DNA from: Dryococelus australis
Lineage: Eukaryota > Arthropoda > Insecta > Phasmatodea > Phasmatidae
NCBI GenBank assembly: GCA_029891345.1
Contig: CM056993.1
Location: 228,668,765-228,732,764, forward strand
Length of the DNA: 64,000 nucleotides
Direction: 5' to 3'
Each line of letters opens with the position of its first letter. The stretch's first letter is position 1. A program made the translations under genes and the position numbers. Below the pieces are notes generated by a model. It made no database searches and was not told where the DNA came from. It saw nothing but the letters and a program-made list of their open reading frames with translations. This document shows positions 34,863-46,758 of this stretch, one piece after another.

Positions 34863-37800
34863 CCACTGACATTACACACATATAATAAGATATATATAGA
34901 ACATAAATCCACAGTTATAGCGTATTTTATAAATTGGTGTTTATTCTTTTATTTTGACCATGTGAGTAATATGCAACATTTTCTGTTACTTATGGGTACA
35001 TTATGTTTCATTTTGTATGAACGTATGTTTTACAGAAAAAAAAATCTTTTTGTAGACGGGCATACATGATTTGAGTTAGGAACTCTGGTGTCCGCCATTT
35101 TGTCTGGCCCAGCTCGTGGATATAGCAGACATTCAGAACACTATCTACTGTTGCGGAGTTGGGATTGGGGGTGACAGAGATGTAGTGTGAGTGAGAGAGA
35201 TTGTAGATGTCACTGTGACAAAGTCGCCGACATACCCCAGAAAATTTAACCCGGGGAAGTCACTCTAGGTATATCTTTGCTCAGTGGTACAGGTACACTG
35301 CCCGTGCTACCAGCCCACCTTAGTCATATTTGCACATTAATTCTTGGCGTTTCGTGTTACTTTTCACTCCACATTCGATATCACTGAATTCTTCTTTGCG
35401 CGTACTTTCAGATTCCGTTGAAATAAGAGTATGTTTGCAGGGGAAAAATCATATGTGGTTTAGATATTTATGTCCATACACGTGTTACGAATAGTTACTT
35501 TGCGGCAAATTACTTGCCCTCGTACGTGAACTGATTTGGCGAAAACAGCATTTCGTGATCTGCAACTGTTCCAGAGATTTCGGTAGTGTCCACATTAGGC
35601 AGACAATCCTTTATATAAGTTGTTTATAGCATTTTAATATTGTGTTATATGTTGATCATTGATTATTTGATAGCCTGGGACCAAAATGATTTTACCTATA
35701 CAGCAATATTCTGAAACATTTTATCAGAATTCTACATTTATTCGTATTGTGAGGTATATTTTTGTTTTATGTTTTCCAAAGATCTTAAACTAAGTAATTT
35801 TTGTCTGATGCATGGGTAACTGAAGTCAGTTTTGTAAAAATATTTTATTACAGTAATTCGCATTATAAGTAATAGAATTGATTATTGAATTACTGGAAGA
35901 ACAAATTTAGTAACAGACAAGCAAAATGTTGTCTTCTCATTCAGCATACCATATCTCAACATACACTTGTACGATCCCGAACTCCTCTACCACACTAGAA
36001 ACATTTCGACTTTCTTTCAACTTCTCAGTGAATCAACCACGAGGAAAGACATCCAGATGTTGTCTAAAAGGATTGTTTGTTTGTCATATCAGAAATAGAA
36101 CTGTAAGTGGGAGTTGCTCAACCTCACGTGCACTGTGCAATAGCTTCCACTACAATGCTGAGTGTACACCGCGCTAGACGTTCATGTCCTTCGCACACGC
36201 TCACAGTACGTGATACTGCGTATATGCACATGACCTACCATGACATGCTGCGTGTATTGGCATACCCTACTGTTTGTTTGTTCTCGCGCCATATTAACTT
36301 CTACACTTCATACTTTATTTCACACTGGTGTAATTAAAAGTTGTGCTATTCCGAAGGACTTTCACTCTTGAAGAATGAACCACAGGTTCCCAGTTGGTAA
36401 TGAGGTGATTGATCTTCGCTTACACAAACTGTTGAATCAGGCTGTAAGGCTTAAAAAAAACGTAATGAAAATAGCAGGTATGGCCTTAATTTTTTGCAGA
36501 TAACTTTTTTTGCTGTCAGGATTTATGAACGTTTGATGCTGGTTTATGGAGCAGTAAACATAATCAACAAAATGGTTCTCTTGTTGCAACTGCCCAGGAC
36601 CAATCGTTTTCGAGTAATTCTTTGGCTGCAGCGTTAGGTAATGGTGCATACACCACACGACTGCGCGGTCGGTTTAACACTTACTGTAAACAACACCGCC
36701 ATTTTACATCACTGGGACGCTACTCCCTCAGCGCGGGGGTAGATCGGTCCCTTGTGAGGGACCTTGGCCACCCAGTTGGTTCTCAGTTAGATTGCGGAGG
36801 CGAGGAGAAGCTAACCCCCTCCCCCCTCCGCACCCATCAAACATATTTTAAGCTGCAAGGCAACATTCTTGTACAGGATTCCCAGGGTAGCGCTTGGGAG
36901 CTGTTTCCATAACTGATTTTTACTCTCTTTTTCCCTGCCTGTACGGGATAAAAGAGAGTGGTGAAGTTAATTGATTTTATCAGCGCGGAATTTTAAAGTT
37001 CATGACTTGTGAAGTACTGTCACGAGCTCCCTGTGAGAGAGCTAGTGACAGTTTGGTATAAAAAGCGGAGGTTAATAGCCAAATGAAGTTAAATTTTCGA
37101 TATAAGTAGCTTTCCCATGACTGGAGTGGCAAGGGTTTATATAATTAAATTAATTATATGTGTATTGAAGTGGTGAATTTAAGTTTCGCGAAAATTTAAA
37201 TCAGCGTAGTTGTTTCAGTTTCAGTTATTACTTCATATCTCATATGTTAAAAACCAGTAAATAATCTGATTGGTGTGTGAATGCATGTCTGAATGTACCG
37301 TGACGAGCGGCTAAAAGTGAAGTAAAACATGTTAACTCGGGGAAGTCCGAGAGCGATATGGCTGGCGCGATGCTAGCGCCAACTAGTTTTGTTAAACGTG
37401 GTCGATTTTTGTCCCGGACCGATCGGAAAATTCCGGCCAGTTTCGGGGCCTTATTTCTATGAAATCGGGGGGTATAATTGCGCTGAGGGCGTGAATTTAT
37501 ATTTTTAAAGTTGTTTTGAACTATATTCCGTATTGATAATTATTTAGACTTGTAAAATTCGAAAGCAGAGCCATGAAAACACGTCTCGTGAGTGAAGTTA
37601 AAGAGTAATATAGGCCAGAAGGCTCAGATTGGCCGAGAGAACTTGGTGGGGCGGAGCTTATGAAGTTGCTCGAGAGATGGCAGCATGGTCGTTAATTTAC
37701 CGTCAACAGCTTTTAATTGACACGGAAAAATTTAAATAGATTAAAAGCGGTTGTAATTAGAGTTATTAAATCGTCTTAAATAAATAATTGATGCTGCATA

Positions 37801-37942
37801 ACTTAAAATGCTCAGTTGTGTACGACTAGGATATATACGCGATTATTTCGCTCGTCATAGTGATTTATGTTAATGTTATGTGTTTCGGAGTTGCTCCAGT
37901 ACAGAGTAGGGGAAATTGGCATATGCGAGTCTAGTTGACGGG
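34863..37942. other. Intergenic, nothing recognised
   Basis: No host exon recognised. The part next to the LINE ORF1 (about 36600-37942) is where a downstream ORF2 or 3' UTR would be expected, but I see no reverse transcriptase or endonuclease motif on the minus strand there. Confidence 0.5.
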
Positions 37943-39669
37943 CTAGGGGGCCGCAAATGACGCCATGGCTTCGAGAAGTAGCCAGGTTCCCTCATGTTTT
38001 TCTGTTATGTTGCGGAGTTTTAGTATGTAGGGGTGGAAATGAGCCATGAGCGAGGCGAAGTCGCATGCTCGAAGGAATTCCATGAGTTCATGGAAATCCT
38101 GCATTACGTTTCGCATCTCTCCTGACGAATTTCGCTGGCGAGGGCGGGACTGGGGTTGTGTATTTGGCATTGCAGGGGTGTCAAGAGTGGGAGCTGGTTT
38201 GTGAATAGACGCAGAGAGTGCCTGCGAATACGTTTTGCCAGGCTGTAATATCCTGACTGTGAACCTGGACGGGGCAGGAGGTTGTTTGGCAGTTTTCGGC
38301 GCGATTTTCGTAGCAGCAGCAGTAGTTCTTTTCTGCACCAAGTCCAGGAACTTGGGGCAGGTTTTTGAGAGAGCTGTGTGGTCGCATGCGCAGTTACTGC
38401 ACGTCGGCTTGGAGTTGGTTTCGTTTTTTTTGTAAGCACTCTCGGGGTGAGGGCCTGCGCAGTGAGGGCATTTTGTCGGCATGGAACATGATTTTTGGTG
38501 TGTCCTAAAGCGAAACAGTTGCGGCATTGCGCCACGTCTGTCGGCCGTTTCTGGTATTGTCGGGGATGAACTATTGTCATATTTATTCTCGTGACAGAGT
38601 GCAGAGGAGGGATAGAAGTGTTCTGCGCCGCCGTGACACAGAAAAAACGTTGCGGCTCCAACGTGAATTTGGTGGGGTCTGTTTGGTTTGTGATGCGTTT
38701 TTTAAATTGATAAATGTGCTGGATTGAGTATCCGACACATTCCAGGTCTGTCTTGATGTCCGCAATGTCGGTTGTGGGGTGGAGGCCAAAAACTACTTTC
38801 TGTGGGAGCTCGGAAGCTTGACAGAAAGTAAAGTAATGGATGTAGTTCGCTTCTAGCATTGTGCGAGCAGCTGTGAAAAAAATCAAAGTTTTTAGTGAGG
38901 ATTTGCGTTCCGCGAGCTGTGGGGAGAAGGGAGAACCCGTCCCTACTAATAGCTCGCAGTTTCTGAACAAGTAAGTTGTATTTTGTGGCGTCAGGAACCA
39001 CTAATCTGTACTGGTTTTGTTTTTTTTCCGTCGTGTTTGTGGTGCAGCCGTTTGTGTTTTGTGGGTGGAGATGCTTGAAGAGCCGGGATGGTTAACTGCT
39101 GAGGTTTTTTCTGTTACCTCCTTAAGCGGGGAAAACCTATTTTGTGTAGGAATGGTGTTTGAATGTGTCTCAGACTACACAGAATGGAGACGCTTGTTCT
39201 CCTGCGTGGTTGTTCTGTCCCCTTTTCGTTTTACTATCGGGAAGTCGGTTTCCATTTCAAATGTTTCATTTCCTGCGGCCGGTGTTGACGGTCGGGAGGA
39301 AGTTGGTGTGGTCATTGTTGGCGTCGTTGGTTCCGTAAGAGTAGCCAGGAGTATGTCAATGTGGTCGGGGATGCCTTGAGGAAAAATGTCGTAAACAGTT
39401 TGGTGATTAGGTCGTCTCTTTGCCAGTTCTAAATATCGCTTGTTTTCCCGGAGGTACTGTAAGGAGTACGGGCCAGTTCCCGTCATCCACGACGGCTCAG
39501 TCGGTTCCCCGCCCGCCGCCATAACCCGAGAGGGGGGTGGGGGAGGGGTAGGCTCTTTGTGGAGCGACTCTCGATGTGTTGTTTGCAAATTGCGAGAAAT
39601 TGTTGTTAGAAAAGTACCTAGATCGGTGCTATACACTGTGACCGCTGACCCACTAGGGGCTAGGCTCAA
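37943..39669 (-). pseudogene. Jockey-type LINE ORF1 (gag-like), frameshifted
   Basis: ORF1 proteins of Jockey-type LINEs bind the element RNA. The N-terminal piece (39669-39175) is Pro/Thr-rich. After a frame change come NRFSPLKEVTEKT and VVPDATKYNLLVQKLRAI, then a PRE_C2HC-type domain (KVVFGLHPTTDIADIKTDLE, about 38810-38750; RINMTIVHPRQYQKRP near 38580). Three CCHC knuckles follow: CRNCFALGHTKNH (38540-38500), CPHCAGPH, and CSNCACDHTALSKTCP in a shifted frame. The C-terminal frame ends at 37943. At least three frameshifts and one stop make it dead. No ORF2 follows. Confidence 0.82.
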
Positions 39670-42018
39670 GATGACCTGTTTCCAGGCCGATCACAGTGTA
39701 CAGGGTGTGTGCCGCGAAGCTATTAGTCGTATACGGCCAGAAGAAGTAGAGACGCACTCTCCTTAGGCGAAGGCGAAGGCAGCACTCGCGTGAGAGTGTC
39801 TGTGAGGAGTAAACAACATGTACTCTACACTACATTACTGCAGCTTTGTGTTTTTGAGTCAGTCAGTATGCGATGCCTTGCAATGCTGGTATTGCCTACG
39901 CACCTCCTACTGTATCGCAGCCGCCGAAAGTTTTGTATGTGTATCAAGCGAATACAGTGGGTTCTAGGAAGTTGCAGCGAGAGGATTTATTTTTTTTTTG
40001 GTAAATTAGATCAAATTTCTCAATAAACTAGCATCAAATGATCATAAATTCTGGCGGTCGAAAAGATTTCGTTCAAAAAATGGTGACCATTCCTGTTATT
40101 TTCATTATGGGGTTAGGTATCAGTAAGTTTTTCTCTCCTGGAAAAGATCCCGGTAGCAAAAAAACAATGCTCGGAGAGTTTTAATTTAGTTTTGCTTCGT
40201 TTCTGTTTTTTTTAAATAGTTAATAAAGTTTAAAATAACAATTTTTAAGGGCTCATATCTCTATTACTATCCAATTTAGCTGAAGTAACTAGGTCATGCA
40301 CTCAAATTGCAAAAGGGCAAAGTAATTTCCTTTGCACTGTTCCTGTGGTGTGATCGTCAGACTATTCACACCCCACCAAGGCGAATCACGGCGGGGTCAT
40401 CCGGATTGCCGCATGTGCGGAAACATGACGGACGTTGCCGGTGGCAGGCGGGTTTACTCTCAAGGCACTCCACCGCTGGTCCATCTCCACCCTCACTGGC
40501 GCCCCACACTTCGCTAAGCGTCTCTCACAATCTCTCCACTTATTTACGCTGCTCCAGTAGTCACAACCAAAACTTGTATGCAAGTATTTTGCAAATACGG
40601 TTGAATAACGACAGTATGAAGGAGTTTTGGTCAACACAGTCCTGTATTCTCTTGATCTCCAAGTATTGAGGTCTTCTGTAGAGGATATACAATGCACGCT
40701 TTAATTGAAGTGGTTTATAGAGGCGCATGAACATGATAGCAAACGACACAAAATAAACATGTTCGAGCTTCGTTCGACATCTACGGCCAATGGGCTTCTT
40801 TTGTTTCCCGCCAGCCTGTTTTGGATACCTGACTGTAAAATGCCGTGATATGTCTTCCCACTTCGATACCACAATAATTGTTAGCTGGTATGTGTTGTGG
40901 AAAATAAGAGGTTAAACACTTCTCAATTATTAAGATATCCATTACTATACGTCGGTGTAATGTTAATTCTAGTGTGAAATCGAATTGAAATCGCTCGTTA
41001 AACTTCTCTCTGCCAATAAACTGACTTACTTATATTTCAAATTCTTTAATCCATCAACAGTGTCACGTGATTTAAAAAATGTTTTATAACAGCTATATTT
41101 TAATATCCTACATACACTCCTTCATTATTCCTTTGGTTATTAGCCTGGTGTCGTTGTGAGTAGACATTCGGATACTTAAAGGACTAATCGGAATTTGTTA
41201 ACTGTGGTATTTCAAGAATGGTATTCGCAGGCAGCTACTGAGGAGGCATATTTAATAAATATTACAGTCGCGAAAGTGGATATTAACTAAAGAGTTGTGA
41301 AATACGACAATGCAAAAATTCTTTTATTGCCAAAACCCCAAGTAAGCGTAACATTCGAAGTTTTTGGTCTTGCTGAAGGAAGATTTCTTTTTATAGTGTA
41401 TCACATACAGGAGGCTGGCTCTCTTCCATTTTCCGCCACTACTCCATCTCTAGTTGTATCAACCATTATTTTTGCTAGAAGAGAACAACATACCTGTCCT
41501 CGAACCGAGCAGTTGGCTCCGAAATAAATTAAGCTCTTCACATAAATGAGCTCATGAAGGTGTCTCTCCAGCGTAGGCTAAAACGTAGTCATATCTAACT
41601 AAGTAGATAAACTTCTATACGACATTTTAAATAGGTATGTTCATCTTTTAACCACACTTTTAGCCCAAAACTTGTACCAAACATATTTTTTTCAATGTAT
41701 AGCTTTTAGTTTCTGTCCTTTAGTGTGCATTAGGAAAAATAGACGGTAAATTGTTCTTTAGTAAATTTTTCTATTCATGTGCATAATTTCATCACGCAAT
41801 TAAAGAAAAGATATATATTTTGTCCAAAGCAAGTCTCACATAATCAAATCATTATGAGATACCTGCCCATAACTTCAATTATGATGCTGTGCCCCAATTC
41901 CTGGCTTATAAATAATTCATAATAAATATAAAATTATGATGTATGAAAATACTGACTATTTTGAAATGAAAGTAGTGAAGCAAAAGGGAACGTTCACAGA
42001 TGATTGAATAAAGTTGTA
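39670..42018. other. Intergenic, nothing recognised
   Basis: It includes the region upstream of the LINE ORF1 (possible 5' UTR to about 39830). The frames at 40307-40872 and 41297-41527 have no domain. It lies downstream of the CFAP100-like gene's 3' end. Confidence 0.45.
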
Positions 42019-42024
42019 TTTATT
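42019..42024 (-). promoter_or_regulatory. Candidate polyadenylation signal of CFAP100-like gene
   Basis: AATAAA on the minus strand about 205 bases after the CFAP100-like stop codon. It is the first canonical signal I noticed downstream; the AT-rich setting makes chance matches likely. Confidence 0.4.
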
Positions 42025-42228
42025 TTTAAAAAATTATAATACGATACACATTTACATAATACAATTTTAATGTGAAATCAATTACTGCTTAACTAATCAT
42101 GGCATTCATAGGGCAGTTATGTTGTGTTTTACAATTTTTTCGTTTTTAGGTTTAACTAATTTTGCTTCAGAACAATTTTGTCGGGGAGTTGCAGGGTTTG
42201 CCACCTAGTTACAAAATGGATGTTGAAA

Positions 42229-42564
42229 TCAGAAGCCCTCAATGAACGTGCCAACAGAATCAGTGTACTGGCAGTATTCGGTGAAGAAGTGCAAAAAGTC
42301 CTTCTGTTTCTGGGTGAGCTCGACGGGCTTGGGCTTGGGTTTCCTCTTGACCTTGGGCGGCGGGGACCGGAAGTGCACGGGCTTGCCCACCTTGACGAAG
42401 GGTGGCTCCAGGGCCTTCTTGAGGCACCTCACGAGCCTGTCCATCACCTGAGCCTTGACGGCGGCGTCCCTCGAGGCCTGCAGCTCCCTCTCATTGGTCG
42501 CGAGGATGTGTCGCTGTACCTCGTGCACCACGCTACGGGGGTACTTCTCCAGTTGCATCATCAG
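42229..42564 (-). CDS. CFAP100: CFAP100-like gene, last coding exon
   Basis: Terminal exon, 111 codons plus stop at 42229-42231. The acceptor is TGCTCTGTGCAG before LMMQLEKYPRSV, phase 0. The protein is a charged helix (EVQRHILATNERELQASRD), then a Pro/Lys-rich hinge (VGKPVHFRSPPPKVKRKPKP) and an end LTQKQKDFLHFFTEYCQYTD. CFAP100 (CCDC37) with CFAP73 forms the MIA complex on the axonemal microtubule doublet, tuning inner dynein arm f in cilia and sperm flagella. The RSxPP hinge and the closing acidic/aromatic FFT segment are what I recall from vertebrate CFAP100, at matching spacing. Three antisense plus frames over this exon are shadows. Confidence 0.82.
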   Translation of the reverse strand: MMMQLEKYPRSVVHEVQRHILATNERELQASRDAAVKAQVMDRLVRCLKKALEPPFVKVGKPVHFRSPPPKVKRKPKPKPVELTQKQKDFLHFFTEYCQYTDSVGTFIEGF

Positions 42565-44397
42565 CTGCACAGAGCACACTTCACTTACACTTGCACAACT
42601 TACAACTAACTGTATGTGCAGTGGGTGTCGATCTATGTGGGAAGTAAACCAGGCGTGGACAGAACACCTCAAAACAAAAAGTTCATATGACCATACATCC
42701 TAGGCTCGATGATTTCCAAGTTATGGGTCCATGTCACAGAGTGCACTGTTAATAGTCGGTACACCCCATGCTTGTGTACATTATGTGGTAGATATGAACG
42801 TGAAGTTTTGTTTCACTGTTGACGTTCAATGCACGACGGACACCAAACACTTGACAGGCCAATCATAGTGTAAGTTTCTGCAACAATAGTTACATGGGTT
42901 ACTCGAGGGTGTGCCTTTTAACCTGACACTCCGCTCGTGGCTCATGCACGATGAGGCGCCCAACACTTCAGTACTGTGGCCAGAGCTTATCTTGATGAAC
43001 TGATCTCGCACAGGTGGATGGGTGTTGCCTGATTTGCACGTTGCCCTGTTCTGAAACCAGTGGAGGACATCTCAAGACCATTGTTTATGCAGCACATGTT
43101 TCGGGCATTGCAATGCTTCGCCAGCGTGTAGAACAAGGTTGCCAGCTCATCCGTGACACACCTGGAGTGCTTCAATGTGTCAGACATTCACTGATGCGAC
43201 TGTGCAGATGTTCAATCGTATGCAAGCTGGACATTTCGAGCACCTCTGGATCACTGGTGGCACATTTGCCATGCTGAAGTGACACGAATAGGAGTGTATC
43301 AGGTTTGGCCATCAATAATGCAAAAAGAACCTTGGAAGGCCTTACGATTGGGAACCATCGCTTATACGACTTTTATTCAATGGAATTTTAGTATTGTATT
43401 GAGTTGTGTTTGTCTACACCTCGGTTACTTTCTGCATAAATTGATACACACTAAAAATATTCTATAAGTTATTTTAATAAATAGTTTCAATAAAGGCAAT
43501 GCTCATCATCGATTATATATATGCACAATGTATGGCCTACGTAGTCCTTCCCTTCCCACTCCGAACAAGGGTTTCTTCGTCAGAATCTTTCATCTAGACG
43601 CAAATAGGATGATTGCCAAATTCTTATTCTATAATGAATATATTATTTTATTTTTGTTTTTTTTTAATATCTGGCACCTACACGAGATACAAGTATCCTT
43701 AAGTACAGAAGACTTTCTTCGAATAATTCATATATTGTAATGCATTCCCATACTGTTCAACTAGAACACACATGTATTCTCACAGTTAGTGTCTACTATT
43801 ACCACAATTTCTTTGAGATGCCTCAGCGTAATAAAATACGACACAAGACCACGAGGATCTTTGCATTTATTGGGAGTTGCCTACCAAGACTTCGCTGTTA
43901 TGTAAGTTATTTTATAAACCAATACTTTGAGTAATTTAGAGTAGCAATGCTCAAGAATATATTTTGCTGAATATGAAATAAAATTTTTTCGATATAGATT
44001 TAATACAAACAGTTACTGTGTGTAAATAGAATTGTTCGGTGCCATTATATATGCATCTTCGAATTTTATCTTCGATTTACCTTGTTATTGTTTTATTTAC
44101 ATAAATACAGACTTGACTGTGTTGATTAATTTGTCTTCAGAAAGGAACTTATCATGACACCTTATAGAAATATGATCACGATCATTTATTTTTATGAATT
44201 TAAACTTTCCATAAACCAGATATATTTTTATTTCAACTATATGGTGTTGATACAATAATATGTTAACATGATTTGGAAGTGTCTTATACTTTTTGCTGAT
44301 ATTGAATAACTCGAATGTATTTTTAAACGTTGATAGAACTGCCTGAAAAGTTCCAGGTAGTTAGTTACATTATAAATGAAAGTATTAAATAAATTAC
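42565..44397 (-). other. CFAP100-like intron, 1.8 kb
   Basis: Bounded by donor CAG|GTAATT (44398/44397) and acceptor GTGCAG (42570-42565), phase 0. It contains a mariner-like transposase relic at about 42905-43280 and otherwise AT-rich sequence. Confidence 0.8.
42905..43280 (+). pseudogene. Mariner-like (DUF4817-type) transposase relic in intron
   Basis: The plus strand gives scattered DDE-transposase text in changing frames: a HDEAP-like block (usual HDGAP, near 42950), YLDELISHRWMGV (near 42990-43020), GGHLKTIVYAAHVSG (43055-43110), RQRVEQGCQLIRDTPGVLQC, and MQAGHFEHLW at the end (near 43220-43250). The SPDL(T)PLDFF block is missing or destroyed. It is antisense to the host gene. Old and inactive. 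Confidence 0.72.
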
Positions 44398-44646
44398 CTG
44401 GTCGTATCGGGATTCTATGGCTGCCTTCATGTCTATCATCTTCAGGTTACTCTCATTCTTAGCGATGACAGCCTCGTACGTCTCTTCCACGAACACTTTC
44501 AACTTGAGGAGCTCGTCCGACTCCACCAGGTCCTTGAACGTCGTCGACATGAGCTGCCTGGCGTAGCTCTCCAGTTCTGCAGCTCTCGCCTCCTCCCACT
44601 CAATGGCAGTCTTGAACTCTAAGATGGTCGTGGACATGGAACTCAC
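44398..44646 (-). CDS. CFAP100: CFAP100-like gene, penultimate coding exon
   Basis: An 83-codon internal exon, phase 0 at both ends. Acceptor GTGTAAAG|GTGAGTTCC at 44646, donor CAG|GTAATT at 44398. The product is a coiled-coil-type helix: LEFKTAIEWEEARAAELESY, then KVFVEETYEAVIAKNESNL and ending AIESRYDQ. WEEARAAELE is in register with the TAAELE segment I recall from CFAP100, with no gap relative to the previous exon. The exon starts with the donor-like GTGAGT right after AG; AG followed by GTGAG also begins the exon at 58182. Confidence 0.85.
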
Positions 44647-44761
44647 CTTTACACAGTAAAGTTGACAAGTCTATTAGCACAGACATGAATACATTAATAC
44701 TCCGCGAATTATTTCAATGCAAGGTATAAGCCATTTACGGTTAATTCACTCTTTTCAATCG

Positions 44762-45157
44762 AAGCTTTGCCAAAATCACTCTATGTATGCTATGTACGAC
44801 GTGTTTTTTTTTTGTTTTTTTTTTTTTCCTAAATATGACTTTCGTCTGCATTTGATAATTCTATTAACACAACAATTATATATTTTTGGTTAAATTGGCT
44901 TTTTATTTATATTTTACCTATAAATTATAATGTTTGATTTTAAGGTAAAAAAGAGTCAAAACAGGGGGAAATACGTGTGTTGGTAAAGCCTAGTAAGAAT
45001 CAGTTCCCGTGCAAGTCATATTAAAATGAATGCGTATGAATATGCTGCGTTGCCGCTTTGGTGTGATTTTGAACATTTATCTAAGGTTTATTGCATGAGG
45101 CGGATGAAATATTTGAAAGCAAAATTTTAGCAGCGTTTCAGAAAAGTTGGAAGTAAC
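44762..45157 (+). repeat. Intronic dispersed repeat, copy 1
   Basis: Same-orientation partner of about 58425-58806. Matching landmarks: ATCACTCTATGTATG, GTGTGTTGGTAAAGCCTAGTA, GCATGAGGCGGATGAAATAT, and a terminal GGAAGTAACC. Moderately diverged. No coding capacity. Both copies lie just upstream, in gene sense, of a CFAP100-like exon. Confidence 0.75.
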
Positions 45158-46758
45158 CGTGATTCAAATTTTTATTGTTTTATTCTATAATTCTGATTTG
45201 ACTTTAGTTGTTTAGACAAATCCTGCGTGACTGTGGGTCAGCAACCAGCAGAAAGCAGTGCCATAAATAATCCGGTACAAATGGTTAGCACAGTGGCAGC
45301 GGTCAACAGACAAACGATGCTTGCGTGAGTACTTTCCAGGACTATGAAATCTAGCCTGTTGGCAAATAGTCATCTGTTTACGTAGCCTTTCCTGTGCACA
45401 GAGAAAAGAAATTTTGCACGTTTTACGTATAACAATTCTTTGGAAAGTGGTTTCCAAAACTCTTCGTCTAACACTAAATGAAATATATTGCATTATAAAA
45501 ACACTTAGTGTTTTGTGAAACATATAACATTGGTTGTGTCTCCCTGTTTATATCAAACTTGATGACTACTTTACTTGCAAAATTTATTTTTACACATTAA
45601 ATTATACCGTATTATAAAAGTTACTCTAATTTAATAATAATGTTTAAAAAATAATCGTACCTACCAGTTCCCAAATAAAATTAAATAAATAATTTCAGAA
45701 ATAATTGATTAACCTTTAAGGTGTAATATTGTTATATTTCTCACATTGTATTTGCAAAAATTCGTTTACTGAATGATGATGTATATAAATATTTATTTAT
45801 AGAGATTTATGTAGATAGTTATATAATTATTTATATAGGTATTTAAATATATATTTATATAGATATGTGTTTGTTTGTGCGTGTGTTGTTTTTGTGGTCG
45901 AGATCATTATCAAAACTTAATTTAAAAATAAAGTAGACAGAATCCAGCATCTTGTTCGATTGCTATATCACCCTAAATATTGTAGTCATTTGGAACTTTT
46001 CGTCGAACGCACCTTAAGTGACGCGATTTTTCCGCTTTGCAACTGGTCACCTCAAAATTCTAAAAATAACCGAAAATCAACTGCAAAATTGTGACCTGTC
46101 TCCCTCTATACTCTATAAAAACGGAAATCTTACTGATAACTTATGATACTTGAGATCATAGAATTATATTGGTTTTACTAATGTTCTGGCGCCGATTCAT
46201 TATGAATTCTACTGATTTGTCCATCAATAAACTATTTTAAGGACTCTATCCATATATTAATTTGCACAGTGTATAATTTTACAGCACTGCATTATGTTCT
46301 TTTATCGATGCCTAGAATGTTAGGATACTACTATAATCTGTAGACACAGTGATTCTAACTCTCCTTTTTTCGCGACCCTGTGACCAGATGACAATTTTTG
46401 ACAGCTTCTGTCATGACGATTGCAACTGCCCATTGGACTGTACCAGAGCTGTTCTGTATGAAGATGGGTACAATGTTAAATAACTTTAGATTATAATTAT
46501 ATAAAGATTATATTTCACGTATTCATATAGGTCAAAATTGAAATACAGAGCTCAAAATAATTTTGGAAAATACAGAAATCAATACAGTTATGGGTTGACA
46601 AGTTCATTTTACTTGCAGGGAGAAAATGGCAAACGTACAGTGTTTCTATGAAAAAGAAAAATTTTTGATTCCACAAATAAATTAAAATAACAAAATTATT
46701 TACATCTCTGATTATGCAAGGTGTATTTATTTCTCGCTTCCATTTTGAGCCGTTAGTA

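Noticed and set aside
42178..42703. Plus-strand frames over 42.2-42.7 kb as genes
   Set aside because: They are antisense shadows of the CFAP100-like last exon, which has the splice acceptor, stop codon and family motifs.
45212..45523. 103-codon minus-strand frame as an extra CFAP100-like exon
   Set aside because: The flanking exons already join without a residue gap, and the frame has no coiled-coil character or suitable splice sites that I could see.
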